Part shown: positions 50,226 through 58,799 of the stretch, one piece after another
Layout: each line of letters begins with the position of its first letter
How positions within the stretch are numbered: position 1 is the first letter of the stretch
Assembly: GCF_000018205.1 (NCBI RefSeq)
Contig: NC_009881.1
Coordinates: 992,001-1,056,000, forward strand
Reading direction: 5' to 3'
DNA from: Rickettsia akari str. Hartford
GTDB taxonomy: Bacteria; Pseudomonadota; Alphaproteobacteria; Rickettsiales; Rickettsiaceae
Length of the DNA: 64,000 nt
Notes under the pieces: model-generated
The model's database searches: none
What the model was told of the DNA's origin: nothing
The model's input: only the letters and a program-made list of their open reading frames with translations
Position numbers and translations under genes: made by a program

Positions 50226-50906
50226 ATCCACGGCCATATAACGACGCTGATAAATCATATATATTACGATTAAAGAAATAGCAAGACCGAACCAAGTTAA
50301 GGCATATTCTAAATGGTCATTTCTGATTGCTGCTAAATCATTTATCGAAAGTGGTAATAAAATATCTAGATTGCTAATATCTTGTCCTTCCGTGATAATA
50401 TAAAAATTCTCTAGATTTAATTCTAAGGTTTGAGAGGCTTCTTTTAAATCTAAAGTTAGCCACACCTTATTTTTTATATCGTTAGCAGGTAAGTAGATAC
50501 GAGTTTTTTCAGACGGCATAGTAACACCGATAATCTCATGTGGCTGATCGTTGGTCGCTTGGGTAATAATATTTTTATTGCGATTACTGAACCAACCTCG
50601 TGCTACTAAAATAACTTTATCTTCTATTGTTTTAAAAGGAGTAACTAAATAATAGCCGTCTTTTTCACTCGACATTGACCTTCTACCATATAAATATATG
50701 TCTTTATTAGGTAAAAATTGACCGGTAATTTTTACTTTGTGATAAGGTAAATTGTCTTGAATTTCTGCTAAATTAATTGCTGGTAAGGTTAGATTAGCTT
50801 GCATCGAAGCTAAGAATAACTTCTTTTCTTTTAATCGACTAAGCTGCCAAAAGCCCAAAGAGACGAGTATCATAAAGGTGATCAGTACAAGGAAATTTGT
50901 TTTCAT
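50184..50906 (-). CDS. SURF1-family cytochrome oxidase assembly protein
   Basis: 240 residues, two membrane helices: one near the N-terminus (FLVLITFMILVSLGFWQLSR) and one near the C-terminus (YALTWFGLAISLIVIYMIYQ), as in Surf1, which assists haem a insertion in cytochrome c oxidase. Periplasmic marks: GRRSMSSEKDGYYLVTPFK and ILVARGWFSNRNKN. The last residues, DVIPRLDRWIQKNN, are read from an inserted family B repeat and are not part of the family. Confidence 0.9.
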   Translation of the reverse strand: MKTNFLVLITFMILVSLGFWQLSRLKEKKLFLASMQANLTLPAINLAEIQDNLPYHKVKITGQFLPNKDIYLYGRRSMSSEKDGYYLVTPFKTIEDKVILVARGWFSNRNKNIITQATNDQPHEIIGVTMPSEKTRIYLPANDIKNKVWLTLDLKEASQTLELNLENFYIITEGQDISNLDILLPLSINDLAAIRNDHLEYALTWFGLAISLIVIYMIYQRRYMAVDVIPRLDRWIQKNN

Positions 50907-50931
50907 AGGTAAGTTTAAGGAAGGTTGATAA

Positions 50932-51052
50932 TCGTCATTGCAAGGAAAAACTGTAAGTTTTGACGAAGCAATCCAGTTAAAAATTCGGATTTACAGGATT
51001 TTTTTTAATTATTTTCTGGATTGCCGCGTCACCTACGGCTCCTCGCAACGAT
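50932..51052. repeat. RPE-like palindromic repeat, family C
   Basis: ATCGTCATTGCAAGGAAAAA, TGACGAAGCAATCCAG, and TTTCTGGATTGCCGCG with CTCCTCGCAACGAT at the other end. Between surf1 and dnaQ. Confidence 0.85.
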
Positions 51053-51058
51053 ATTTTA

Positions 51059-51748
51059 CTAAGCAGTTTTTAAAATACTACTAAGAAACTCTTTATGTTT
51101 TTGCAGCTCTTCTTTTGTAGGTTTAATAACAATACTAGCTTGCTCTGTTTTGCTATTTACTTGATTAATTGCTAAATTATTTATTCCAGCAGATTTATCA
51201 ACCATTTTAAAAGAGGATTGTCTACCACCCGTTAGTTCCACATATACTTCTGCAAGTAATGCCGCATCTTTCAAAGCCCCGTGAAGCTGCCTACCTGAAT
51301 TATCAACTTTAAATCTTTTACATAATGCATCAAGATTATATTTTGAGCCTGGAAACATACTTCTAGCCATAACTAAAGTGTCTATCGCATTGGACAGTTC
51401 TAAAAGTTTGATTTCTGCTCTTTTTAATAATGATAATTCGTGATTTAGAAATTTAATATCGAACGGAGCATTATGAATAACAAGCTTGCTATCTGCAATA
51501 AATTCTAAAAAATCATCGGCTATTGTGTGAAACAAAGGCTTGTCCTTTAAAAACTCACCGGAAATACCGTGAATTCTATACGCATCAAACGGAATGTCTC
51601 GCTCAGGATTAATATAAAAATGAAAATTCCTACCTGTTAACACCTTATTCATCATTTCAATTGCAGCAATTTCAACGATGCGGTGACCTTGTCGTGGGTC
51701 AAGTCCCGTAGTTTCGGTATCTAAAATTATTTCTCTTAAACTTGACAT
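51059..51748 (-). CDS. dnaQ: DNA polymerase III subunit epsilon (proofreading exonuclease)
   Basis: 229 residues from the ATG at 51748, which has AAAGGA six bases upstream; an in-frame TTG at 51754 is less likely. DnaQ exonuclease motifs: [14 protein letters not shown] (Exo I, Asp/Glu), [14 protein letters not shown] (Exo II), and [17 protein letters not shown] (Exo III with the catalytic His and Asp). The C-terminal tail ([12 protein letters not shown]) likely binds the polymerase alpha subunit. Confidence 0.95.
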   Translation of the reverse strand: MSSLREIILDTETTGLDPRQGHRIVEIAAIEMMNKVLTGRNFHFYINPERDIPFDAYRIHGISGEFLKDKPLFHTIADDFLEFIADSKLVIHNAPFDIKFLNHELSLLKRAEIKLLELSNAIDTLVMARSMFPGSKYNLDALCKRFKVDNSGRQLHGALKDAALLAEVYVELTGGRQSSFKMVDKSAGINNLAINQVNSKTEQASIVIKPTKEELQKHKEFLSSILKTA

Positions 51749-51775
51749 TCCCAATCCTTTATTAGTCTTTTAAAA

Positions 51776-51937
51776 TCGTCACTGCGAACGGGTGTTGTTG
51801 CGTGGATACCAAAATCGTCATTGCTAGGAGCGAAGCGACGCGGCAATCCAGAAAAAGATTAAAAAAAATTCTATAAATCAGAATTTTTAACTTGATTGCT
51901 TCGTCGAATTACTACGTAATTCTTCTCGCAATGACGA
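51776..51937. repeat. RPE-like palindromic repeat, family C
   Basis: CGTCACTGCGAACGGGTGTT, CGTCATTGCTAGGAGCGAAG, GCGGCAATCCAGAAAAAG, central TTCTATAAATCAGAA and GATTGCTTCGTCGAATTACT with CTCGCAATGACGA. The most complete family C copy. Confidence 0.85.
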
Positions 51938-51993
51938 CTGGTGGTCTACGCAAAATGCCTACGCGGAAATGACACAAGTACCATAAAACAAGC

Positions 51994-52569
51994 TTACAAT
52001 TTCCTTGCAATTACGAGAATTAGCTGTGCTATTTGTTTTTCCAAGTCTAACATATCAACGCTGCTATTTATAGCAAAATCTGCTTTTGCTATTTTGCTCT
52101 CTTGTGATAGCTGAATTTCTTTTATTTTATTATAAATCTCTATATCAAATGAAGTTCTTGTTATCGCTCTTTGCATTCTTATTTCTTCAGAGCAGTATAT
52201 TGTTACGACAAAATCAAAATATTTATCAAATTTCGCTTCATAAAGCAACGGTACTTCGGCAAAGCCAAATTTGAAATTAGCATTTTCTTTTTTAAATAAA
52301 ATGAGTTTATCTATCAGTAATGGGTAAATAAAATTTTGTAGTTTTTCTCTAGCTAGGTCATTATTGTAAATTAAATTACTGATTTTTTCGATATTGAAAG
52401 ATTCAAGTTCATGAAGTAATTTTAAGATTTGAGTTTGTACGCTCAAATCTTGATATAATTCTTTTATGCATCTATCGGCACAAAAAGTTTTATATCCTTT
52501 TTCTGCTAAATAATCCAAAATAAAAGTTTTCCCAGATGCATAGCTACCGGTAATACCTATTGCTAACAT
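51994..52569 (-). CDS. coaE: Dephospho-CoA kinase
   Basis: Last step of coenzyme A synthesis. 191 residues: P-loop in IGITGSYASGKTFILDYLAE (G-x4-GKT), AEVPLLYEAKFDKYFDFVVT as the conserved substrate-binding block, and MQRAITRTSFD as the lid. The ATG overlaps the lpxI stop by seven bases; a dnaQ-coaE-lpxI run is on this strand. Confidence 0.94.
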   Translation of the reverse strand: MLAIGITGSYASGKTFILDYLAEKGYKTFCADRCIKELYQDLSVQTQILKLLHELESFNIEKISNLIYNNDLAREKLQNFIYPLLIDKLILFKKENANFKFGFAEVPLLYEAKFDKYFDFVVTIYCSEEIRMQRAITRTSFDIEIYNKIKEIQLSQESKIAKADFAINSSVDMLDLEKQIAQLILVIARKL

Positions 52570-53375
52570 TTTGTTATAAAAATTTTATGTTCATTAGCGA
52601 GTTTTATAGTTAATTCTTCTTCGACTATAATTACGTTATTTTTCTGAATCGCTACTCCTTTGTAATTATATTTAGCGAGATTCTTTATAGTATCAGGACC
52701 AATTGTTGGCATATCTAGTCTATTATCTTGACCTAATTTCGGTATTTTGACTAACACTCCCTCATGTTCTTTTTTACGTAAAGCTGCACATCTTGCTATT
52801 AAATTATCCGTCCCTTCGGCAGCTTCTATACCTAATATGTAGCCATTTTCAACTATAACCGATTGTGCGATGTCGAATGAACTTAAATGATTCAATAATT
52901 TTACTCCAACCTCAATATCATTTTTATCTGCACTGGTAGAGTTAGTATCGGTTATAATATTGGAGTTACCTTGTTGATTTTTATATATTGCGTTACTTGA
53001 AATTACTTTAAAACCGTAGCTTTCAAAAAAATCCGCTACTATTTTTAGCAGATTATCATCTCCTCGAATTTTTTGCCCAACTATTTTGAAAAGCAATAAA
53101 CCGCCTATTTTATCTACGGATAAATTTTTAAAATTCGGTCTATTAACTCCGCCTATAAAAATAATATTTTGTACCTCATTATCCTTAAAATATCTTATAG
53201 CTTCACCAACCATACCGATTTTTAAAATCTTATATTCAAAATCTTTAATTGGATCTATATCAGCTTCGTCTTTAATCGCCGCTATATAACACTTGCCGCC
53301 TTGCTTTGTATAGTTACCTGCTATTAAGTAAGGTAATGACCCTCTGCCTGCGATAATGCCAAGATTTGGTAGCAT
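52563..53375 (-). CDS. lpxI: UDP-2,3-diacylglucosamine pyrophosphatase LpxI
   Basis: Cleaves UDP-diacyl-GlcN to lipid X in lipid A synthesis; the LpxH substitute of alphaproteobacteria. 270 residues from the ATG at 53375 (an upstream TTG adds two). LGIIAGRGSLPYLIAGNYTK at the N-terminus, IGGVNRPNFKNLSVDKIGGL, and AAEGTDNLIARCAALRKKE with DMPTIGPDTIKNLAKYNYKG at the C-terminal domain, are LpxI signatures. Works in the same pathway as lpxK at the left edge. Confidence 0.93.
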   Translation of the reverse strand: MLPNLGIIAGRGSLPYLIAGNYTKQGGKCYIAAIKDEADIDPIKDFEYKILKIGMVGEAIRYFKDNEVQNIIFIGGVNRPNFKNLSVDKIGGLLLFKIVGQKIRGDDNLLKIVADFFESYGFKVISSNAIYKNQQGNSNIITDTNSTSADKNDIEVGVKLLNHLSSFDIAQSVIVENGYILGIEAAEGTDNLIARCAALRKKEHEGVLVKIPKLGQDNRLDMPTIGPDTIKNLAKYNYKGVAIQKNNVIIVEEELTIKLANEHKIFITKC

Positions 53376-53524
53376 AATCAAGTTTTTAATTTAGAATTCT
53401 AAATTATTTATTATAAGTCCATTTTTAATATAAATCTAGAATTCTTATTTGACCTTTACATTTTAATCAAATTAAGGCATAATGTTTAGTGCTAATATAG
53501 CTATAGTAATAAACGTAATTTAGA

Positions 53525-53567
53525 ATAGAGGTTGCGGACTCGGGGGCAGTACCCGACGCCTCCACCA
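53525..53567 (+). ncRNA. ssrA: tmRNA acceptor piece (ssrA part 1, two-piece form)
   Basis: Ends with GACGCCTCCACCA and contains a T-arm ACTCGGGGGCAGTACCCG. GCCTCC pairs with the GGGGGC that begins the coding piece at 53836. In alphaproteobacteria the tmRNA gene is permuted: the acceptor part comes first and the two mature pieces are held together by pairing. The exact 5' end is not determined. Confidence 0.85.
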
Positions 53568-53693
53568 ATACTCGATGAACTTCACAAATTGGCTACTTCG
53601 TCCTATAAGTACTGCGGTGCTCACGTATTAAGTATACGCTCCACTCCTTGTCTTATGGACCCATTGCTCTTTTTGAAGTTGATCTTCGTATAC
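53568..53693. repeat. RPE-like repeat, family D, in the ssrA intervening segment
   Basis: TACTCGATGAACTTCACAAA to TTTGAAGTTGATCTTCGTAT, starting right after the acceptor CCA. It sits in the part removed during tmRNA processing. Confidence 0.85.
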
Positions 53694-53703
53694 CAGTCGA
53701 TGT

Positions 53704-53833
53704 CAATACTGCTTGTACTTTAAAAAGTGAATTTTATTTTGAGAAGTGAGCACCAGCAGCCTATACTTAATAGGTGAGGATGCAAATCCTTGATAAGATG
53801 AAATTCAATTTTTAAAGTACAAGCAGTATTTTA
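53704..53833 (+). other. Long stem in the ssrA intervening segment
   Basis: AATACTGCTTGTACTTTAAA and, at the right, TTTAAAGTACAAGCAGTATT pair almost perfectly (extended by AAGTGAATTTTA/TGAAATTCAATT). The stem ends two bases before the coding piece, so it could present the processing site for the mature 5' end. Confidence 0.7.
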
Positions 53834-53835
53834 TG

Positions 53836-54035
53836 GGGGCGAAATAGGATCGACGTGCCTAATAAAAAGATTGCTTTTACTCGGGATGATTCCGCCGATG
53901 GCTTTTGCCATATGGGTCAAAACAAAGAAACGCAAACGATAATAATCGTTCTGTAGATTTAGCTCTAGCAGCTTAATCCTACGCGGCTGGGGGTTTGCCG
54001 GGCAACAGAAAAACCCCACACGTATACTCGTTTAA
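53836..54035 (+). ncRNA. ssrA: tmRNA coding piece (ssrA part 2)
   Basis: Starts GGGGGCGAAATAGGATCGAC as bacterial tmRNA does. The tag frame begins with the resume codon GCA at 53932 and reads ANDNNRSVDLALAA before TAA at 53974; the final LALAA is the ClpXP degradation signal. The following GGGGTTT...AAACCCC pairing is a pseudoknot remnant. Rescues stalled ribosomes. The 3' end is approximate. Confidence 0.93.
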
Positions 54036-54135
54036 TTTGAAAAATTGGCATTGCCTAAAAACGGTTAATACCGTCATTAAAACTTACAGTGTTTGCTTGC
54101 AATGACCTACACTGCTCAAATTAAACTTCGTCGAC
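54022..54135. repeat. RPE-like palindromic repeat, family E
   Basis: CGTATACTCGTTTAATTTGA and TCAAATTAAACTTCGTCGAC pair at the ends, with CATTGCC and TTGCAATGAC further in. It overlaps the very end of the tmRNA coding region and stops 24 bases before the sspB start. Confidence 0.75.
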
Positions 54136-54158
54136 CCATTTTTATTTATTTTTCTTTT

Positions 54159-54632
54159 ATGAATATTGAATATAAAAAATTTGTGAATGAATATATGTTA
54201 GAATTTGTGAAAAAAATTCTAACAAAAATTCAGCATGAAAATTTATATTGGGATCAGTTAATATACATATCATACAAAACCGATAGCCCTGCAGTAATTT
54301 TACCTTCAAAAGTTAAACAGTCATATCCAAAACAGATAACAATAGTACTGCAATATCAGTTTGAAAATTTAATAGTACATGATACCGGTTTTTCCTTAAC
54401 GGTAAGTTTTGACGGTGTTAAAGAAATAATTTACGTACCTTTTGATGCACTTATTAGCTTTGTTGATTTCAATAATAATTACAGCTTAACTTTTAATCAG
54501 TCGTTAAATATACAAGAAAATCAACAACATGAAGAGGAAATAAATACTAATAAAAGTTATAAAACTTCATTATCTCCAAATCAAAATGTTATAATGTTAG
54601 ATAAGTTTCGTAACTCTTCTAAACCTAGTTAA
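54159..54632 (+). CDS. sspB: ClpXP adaptor SspB, alphaproteobacterial type
   Basis: 157 residues from the ATG at 54159 (MNIEYKKFVNEYMLEFVKKI). The N-terminal domain (YISYKTDSPAVILPSKVKQS, VHDTGFSLTVSFDGVKEIIY, VPFDALISFVDFNNNY) binds the ssrA tag. An acidic linker and a C-terminal motif (NVIMLDKFR) dock to ClpX. It lies directly downstream of ssrA, so the tag and the adaptor that delivers tagged proteins are adjacent. A longer frame to 54093 is not used because its first 22 residues come from the repeat. Confidence 0.88.
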   Translation: MNIEYKKFVNEYMLEFVKKILTKIQHENLYWDQLIYISYKTDSPAVILPSKVKQSYPKQITIVLQYQFENLIVHDTGFSLTVSFDGVKEIIYVPFDALISFVDFNNNYSLTFNQSLNIQENQQHEEEINTNKSYKTSLSPNQNVIMLDKFRNSSKPS

Positions 54633-54641
54633 TGCGCATAT

Positions 54642-55100
54642 ATGAATTCAAAAGTAGTTATATATACTGATGGTGCATGTGCAGGTAACCCAGGTCCCGG
54701 AGGATGGGGGGCTTTATTAAAGTTTAATGATGCTAGTAAAGAAATATTTGGGTATGAGTTAGATACAACTAATAATCGTATGGAAATCACGGCAGCATTT
54801 GAAGCATTGAAAATTTTAAAAAAATCTTGTAATGTCGAGATTTATACTGATAGTAAATATTTGCAACAGGGAATTACCGCTTGGATTCATAATTGGATAA
54901 AAAATAATTGGTGTAAAAGCAACAATGAACCCGTTAAAAATGCCGACTTATGGCAAAAATTATACGCAGAATTGAGTAAACATACTATTATTTGGAAATG
55001 GGTAAAAGGTCATGCAAATAATAGCGGTAATATTGCTGCCGATAAACTTGCAGTGCAAGGAAGAGAAACTGCTATAGAAGTTTTAAAATGTCGTGGATAG
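54642..55100 (+). CDS. rnhA: Ribonuclease HI
   Basis: Cuts the RNA strand of RNA-DNA hybrids. 152 residues. [20 protein letters not shown] holds the first catalytic Asp, [16 protein letters not shown] the Glu, [20 protein letters not shown] the second Asp, and [17 protein letters not shown] the His and last Asp. Overlaps the following NDUFA12-family gene by 13 bases. Confidence 0.97.
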   Translation: MNSKVVIYTDGACAGNPGPGGWGALLKFNDASKEIFGYELDTTNNRMEITAAFEALKILKKSCNVEIYTDSKYLQQGITAWIHNWIKNNWCKSNNEPVKNADLWQKLYAELSKHTIIWKWVKGHANNSGNIAADKLAVQGRETAIEVLKCRG

Positions 55101-55387
55101 ATAAGTTTTTTATTACTTTTTTTCACAAAAAAGTAGGAGAAGATGAATTTTTGAATCAATATTATGAAAGCCGTAATATTGATTATTTAGGGCGTTCAAG
55201 GAGGTTTGTTATTTATAAAAATGTAAATGAACCTACAACAATTCCGCCAAGTTGGCACACTTGGTTACATCATTTAGTAGATGAGATACCGAAAAATATC
55301 CAGCTTTTTCCATGGCAAAAGAATGATAAAATCGTTCAAAAGCCGCCTAAAACATCAAATCTTAAATATAGTAGATGGCAACCGTAA
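55088..55387 (+). CDS. NDUFA12-family protein (complex I accessory subunit homologue)
   Basis: 99 residues. [30 protein letters not shown] and [19 protein letters not shown] are the B17.2/NDUFA12 signature. The alphaproteobacterial homologues are found with complex I and are commonly next to mlaD, as here. Overlaps rnhA by 13 bases, so co-translated. Confidence 0.92.
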   Translation: MSWIDKFFITFFHKKVGEDEFLNQYYESRNIDYLGRSRRFVIYKNVNEPTTIPPSWHTWLHHLVDEIPKNIQLFPWQKNDKIVQKPPKTSNLKYSRWQP

Positions 55388-55393
55388 TTAATT

Positions 55394-55420
55394 AGTATAC
55401 TTAGATAGAACTTCGTATAC
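55394..55420. repeat. Collapsed RPE-like remnant, family D
   Basis: GTATACTTAGATAGAACTTCG then GTATAC: the two outer ends of a family D element joined with the whole inside missing, as if excised by slippage between arms. Confidence 0.6.
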
Positions 55421-55455
55421 AATTCTTCCTTTATCATGGGTATAGTAAAAAAACA

Positions 55456-55905
55456 ATGAAACAGAACATTATTGAAACAATTATAGGCTGTATAGTATTA
55501 ATTATTGCTTTGCTATTTTTAATTTTTGCCTACAACACAGGTAGTTCTATAACGAACTCAAAAGGTTATCAGGTAACTGTTAATTTTCAGAGTGCAGAGG
55601 GTATAGCAGTTGGAAGCGACGTAATGATCTCAGGTATAAAAATAGGTATTGTAAAGAAAATTACTTTAGATCCGAAGAGCTTTTATGCAAGTGTATATCT
55701 AAATATTAATGATGATGTTAAAATACCTAAAGATTCTAAAGCCCAAGTAGTCACCAGAGGGTTACTTGGAGGTAAATATATTTCAATTGTACCTGGTAAT
55801 GATGATGAAAATTTAGCGGCGAATGAAGAGATAAGATATACTCAATCAGCAATTAATATTGAATCATTAATTAATAAAATTTTTTCTTCATTTGGTAGTA
55901 AGTAG
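55456..55905 (+). CDS. mlaD: MlaD, MCE-domain phospholipid transport protein
   Basis: Periplasmic substrate-binding hexamer of the Mla system that moves phospholipids between outer and inner membrane. 149 residues: a membrane anchor (ETIIGCIVLIIALLFLIFAY) then the MCE domain (YQVTVNFQSAEGIAVGSDVM, ISGIKIGIVKKITLDPKSFY, VVTRGLLGGKYISIVPGNDD). It is co-directional with the NDUFA12 homologue. mlaE/mlaF are elsewhere. Confidence 0.95.
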   Translation: MKQNIIETIIGCIVLIIALLFLIFAYNTGSSITNSKGYQVTVNFQSAEGIAVGSDVMISGIKIGIVKKITLDPKSFYASVYLNINDDVKIPKDSKAQVVTRGLLGGKYISIVPGNDDENLAANEEIRYTQSAINIESLINKIFSSFGSK

Positions 55906-55929
55906 AGTTTTGTTACATTGCTCGTTTTA

Positions 55930-56036
55930 CGTCATTCCCGCGAGAGCGGGAATCCAGAAAAAAATGTATAAATACAGAAAATTTTTGAAATTAAAATCTC
56001 GTTTTATGATGGCTCCCCGCTTTTGCGGGGATGAAA
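55930..56036. repeat. RPE-like palindromic repeat, family A
   Basis: CGTCATTCCCGCGAGAGCGG and CCCCGCTTTTGCGGGGATGA with AATCCAGAAAAAAATG after the left arm. The remaining 220 bases up to 56255 hold only a short AACCGAATCTATTTTGAATTCGGTT hairpin, shown here by its arms CCGAAT/ATTCGG. Confidence 0.8.
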
Positions 56037-56255
56037 TATATGGGGTTTTTCGAGCCATACAACAAAGTATATCAGTAGAAGTAATACAAATTTCAACCGA
56101 ATCTATTTTGAATTCGGTTTTCGTTATTTTGAAATCTCATAAATTTATTTCAATAATGTTATTTAAGCTATTGTAAAGTTCTTATAATAGGAGTATTGCA
56201 TAGTTGTAGGCAAAATAATCTGCTTAACAAAATGTAACTAATCAAGGAGTAAATT

Positions 56256-56406
56256 ATGAAAGAATCAAATTCAAACTCTGCTAAAGAAGATGTCGAAGGT
56301 ATCAAAAAAGATATTGAAAGCTTAGTGTCAAGATTACGTAAATTAAGGTAAATCCGGATATATTCTATATGAGCAGTGAGGCAATTTATCATCCGTGATG
56401 GAACAT
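56256..56406 (+). pseudogene. DUF883/ElaB-like small protein, 5' part, broken
   Basis: MKESNSNSAKEDVEGIKKDI then ESLVSRLRKL, a shift, GKSGYILYEQ, TGA, GNLSSVMEHY. The layout matches short DUF883 (ElaB/YqjD) proteins, ribosome- or membrane-associated, before their C-terminal membrane helix. An AAGGAGT ribosome binding site remains. The sequence then runs straight into a transporter fragment. Confidence 0.6.
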
Positions 56407-56665
56407 TATTGGTACTATTGGTGGTACTGCTGCACTAGGACTTGCTACACTTGTCACTTCTTATGGGTTTAATTGGCGTATGGCTTTTTGGGTAGGTGCT
56501 GGTATAGCTATGATTGGAATGATAGCACGAACAACTTTACGCGAAGCTCCTGATTATGTAGATGCACGACAAAAACTTCAGGAATCATTATCACAAGTGA
56601 ATCATGATATAGCAAATTTAAAAAACGATATTATTTTGCATAAAAAGTTGATAACAATGTCATAA
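56407..56665 (+). pseudogene. MFS transporter (ProP-like), internal fragment
   Basis: IGTIGGTAALGLATLVTSYG, FNWRMAFWVGAGIAMIGMIA, RTTLREAPDYVDARQKLQES: the helices 5-6 and following loop of a ProP-type symporter (TSYGFNWR.AFW.GA.IA..G..AR..LRE.PE). Open from about 56480 but lacks both ends of the protein. A helical Gln/Asn-rich end (NHDIANLKNDIILHKKL) follows. Confidence 0.75.
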
Positions 56666-57146
56666 TTTCCTACTTTATAATTGAAACCATTTCGCCTATA
56701 TATTTTAATTTTATTTATTTTAGTGATATTTTAAAAACACTCATTTTCTTTTTCTTCAGAACAAGTTATATATCATAATTTTATTCTAGGTATATGCTTT
56801 TTTGTTTTAAACTACATCCTCTTAAATACTTAAATTTAAATTATGGGTATTTGCTCATTGTGCCATTATTTTCCCATATTTGCGAGATATAGCCATAAAT
56901 TCCAATCAAATACTTATAATTCAAATTATAAGTATTATACTAACATGTACGACATTTCCTGCTAATCCGGTAATTTGCTCTCATTTCCCTATTTTTAAAC
57001 GTTTTTTTCTAGTACATTTACTTTTGCTATTGCGAAAGCTGTAATGTATCACGTTAGCTCTTTTGGTATTATGTATATAACTAGGTATTTTGGCAATCTA
57101 GGTTTATTAATTTGAACGTTACCTTTAACTATATGATATATTATAG
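56666..57146. other. No gene recognised
   Basis: 481 bases of strongly AT-rich DNA. One short palindrome, ATACTTATAATT...AATTATAAGTAT near 56920. No coding signal I can support. Confidence 0.45.
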
Positions 57147-57786
57147 CTAGGAATTATTTTGAGAAGCTAACAATAATAAATTGTAGTTATTATTAATAAC
57201 TTTATTCGTTTTATAATAAGGATCAATTATAGCATAACAAACGCCTTCTATTAATTCTTGGGCACTGTCAATACCTAAATATAAAGCAAGAGTAAGGAAT
57301 ATATTAATAGTTTCTATTGCTTTTTTCTTTGGCTTTTCTTCTTTCTTCAAGTGTAATGTTAAAATATTGTGCAGACGATCCAATAATTTAATCAATAGTA
57401 CTTCTTGATCCTTTGCATAAAATACAATATTTATAACTTCTCTAATGGTTTGTTCTTCCACATTAGAGTGCATGCTAACCATTTTACCAATTCATGGGTT
57501 AAATATTTTTGCAATAATTGCTGCTATGAGTTCAGTATCCTCAATAGTGTTGTGTAATAGGCTAGCTATAATTAGATTATTTATATAAAATTTGACTTCT
57601 TTATAAGCTACAAACTCCGCAAGCATAATCGCTACTTCAATTGGGTGAGAGTAGTAAGGATTGCCTGATTGGCGCCATTTGCAAGCCGTGATATTTACGG
57701 GCGTAATAGATACCTTTTTTGACTTCCTCTATATCAGCGGGATTTTTTACTTTAGTGTTTAAATAATTGTATTTCAATAACTTCAT
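57147..57786 (-). pseudogene. SpoT/RelA-type (p)ppGpp hydrolase HD domain, broken
   Basis: ATG at 57786: DIEEVKKGIYYARKYHG, a shift, RQSGNPYYSHPIEVAIMLAE, IIASLLHNTIEDTELIAAII, a TGA after NP, then GKMVSMHSNVEEQTIREVIN and EVLLIKLLDRLHNILTLHLK. This is the RelA/SpoT HD hydrolase domain in order, but the HD motif reads HN (LLHNTIEDT for LLHDTVEDT). Several rickettsial genomes carry such fragments inside integrative elements. The 3' half (57147-57482) is open. Confidence 0.8.
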
Positions 57787-58154
57787 TCTGTATTATTATT
57801 TACTTTTGCTTCTTGTTCTTGCTGTAATTTATACTCTGCTGCTTTTTTCTATATAGTTAAAAAAGAAATAACAAAAAGTTAAAAAACTCGTAAGAATAAT
57901 AGCAAATGTTATTATAATATTAACTTAATATATTCCCTTGCATTTTGAGCTTTTAAACGCTTTTGCTTCTCTTCATCTATTGTTAACTCAGAGATTAAAG
58001 TATCTTCTTTATTTTCTATATTTTAACTCTTAAAAATTAGACTATATTATGAATGGCAGCGTTTAATGATCATTAAAGAGAAGTAATTAAAATAAGTCAA
58101 TAATTATAATTATTTAGGGTTGAAAAATTATCATGAACAGAAAGGAATAACATT
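57787..58154. other. Decayed sequence
   Basis: The minus strand has a short readable piece, SELTIDEEKQKRLKAQNARE followed by YIKLIL, with stops on both sides. Nothing else recognised. Confidence 0.4.
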
Positions 58155-58503
58155 ATGAATAAAGAAACAATAGAAGAAAAATTTAAAGACATTGTGAACT
58201 AAAGAAAAAGAATAATAAAAAACTCGATGTCATCCCGTGCTTTATTCACGGGATCCAAAAAAATACCTAAACATCTAGTATTTTAAGTTGTTTTCCTGGA
58301 TACCGTGGACAAGCCACGGTATGATATATCTCTTTAGTTAGCAATGCCAATTTAATAATGTAGTTAAAGCTATTCACAATGCTTATAACTGTGAAATCAC
58401 AGAAGCACAAGCACGACAAACAGGAAGGAATTTTATCACATTTTTTCAAAAGCTTATAGAAGTACAAACTAGATTAGCAAAGGAAAAAAATAATAAAACT
58501 TAA
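58155..58503 (+). pseudogene. Small mobile-element-type protein split by an RPE
   Basis: MNKETIEEKFKDIVN, TAA, then the family B repeat, then NNVVKAIHNAYNCEITEAQA and RQTGRNFITFFQKLIEVQTR. The EAxxxxRNFIxFFxxLIEI ending is common in small proteins of rickettsial and other conjugative elements. The repeat lies between the two halves and destroys the frame. Confidence 0.55.
58227..58326. repeat. RPE-like palindromic repeat, family B
   Basis: GATGTCATCCCGTGCTTTAT at the left and GACAAGCCACGGTATGATAT at the right, with TCCTGGATACCG before the right arm. Confidence 0.8.
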
Positions 58504-58559
58504 GTATTAATTAACTTTTTGGAGGTTATATAAGAATCGTAACCGGAATTGCAACTTGC

Positions 58560-58790
58560 TATTTCGGGACGCAAGAATCTCTTGCTATTATGGTAATACA
58601 TCAGCCATACAATGGTGTAATCCTCGACTATGTTATGGTCGGGTCGGCGATAGGCATGTTCAGAGCTTAAGGATCACTTTAAGCTTGAAACCTATTGCAA
58701 ACTGTTAGTAGCGGTTTTCTTACCTACCAGACCACCAAAGTTAAACTTTGATGGTCGAAACTTGAGCAATTTAAGTTTAATAAATCGGGC
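58560..58790 (+). ncRNA. Candidate structured RNA repeat, copy 3 (best preserved)
   Basis: Hairpin 1 CTCGACT/GGTCGGG (58623-58629 with 58637-58643), hairpin 2 AGCTTAAGG/CTTTAAGCT around ATCA (58664-58685), hairpin 3 GACCACCAAAG/CTTTGATGGTC (58730-58756), then GAAACTTGAGCAATTTAAGT. Upstream TTGCTATTTCGGGACGCAAG may add a stem. The stems match those at 47.3 and 7.7 kb in position while bases differ in compensatory pairs. No protein frame is conserved through it. Confidence 0.5.
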
Positions 58791-58799
58791 ATAATGATT

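Noticed and set aside
55892..56176. 94-codon frame downstream of mlaD
   Set aside because: Its first half (SFYVIPARAGIQKKMYKYRK) is the translated family A palindrome and the rest is spacer; typical RPE artefact.
58560..58790. Group II intron or IS end as explanation of the structured repeat
   Set aside because: No domain V hairpin pattern, no reverse transcriptase, transposase or terminal inverted repeats beside it; copies differ by compensatory changes rather than point decay.
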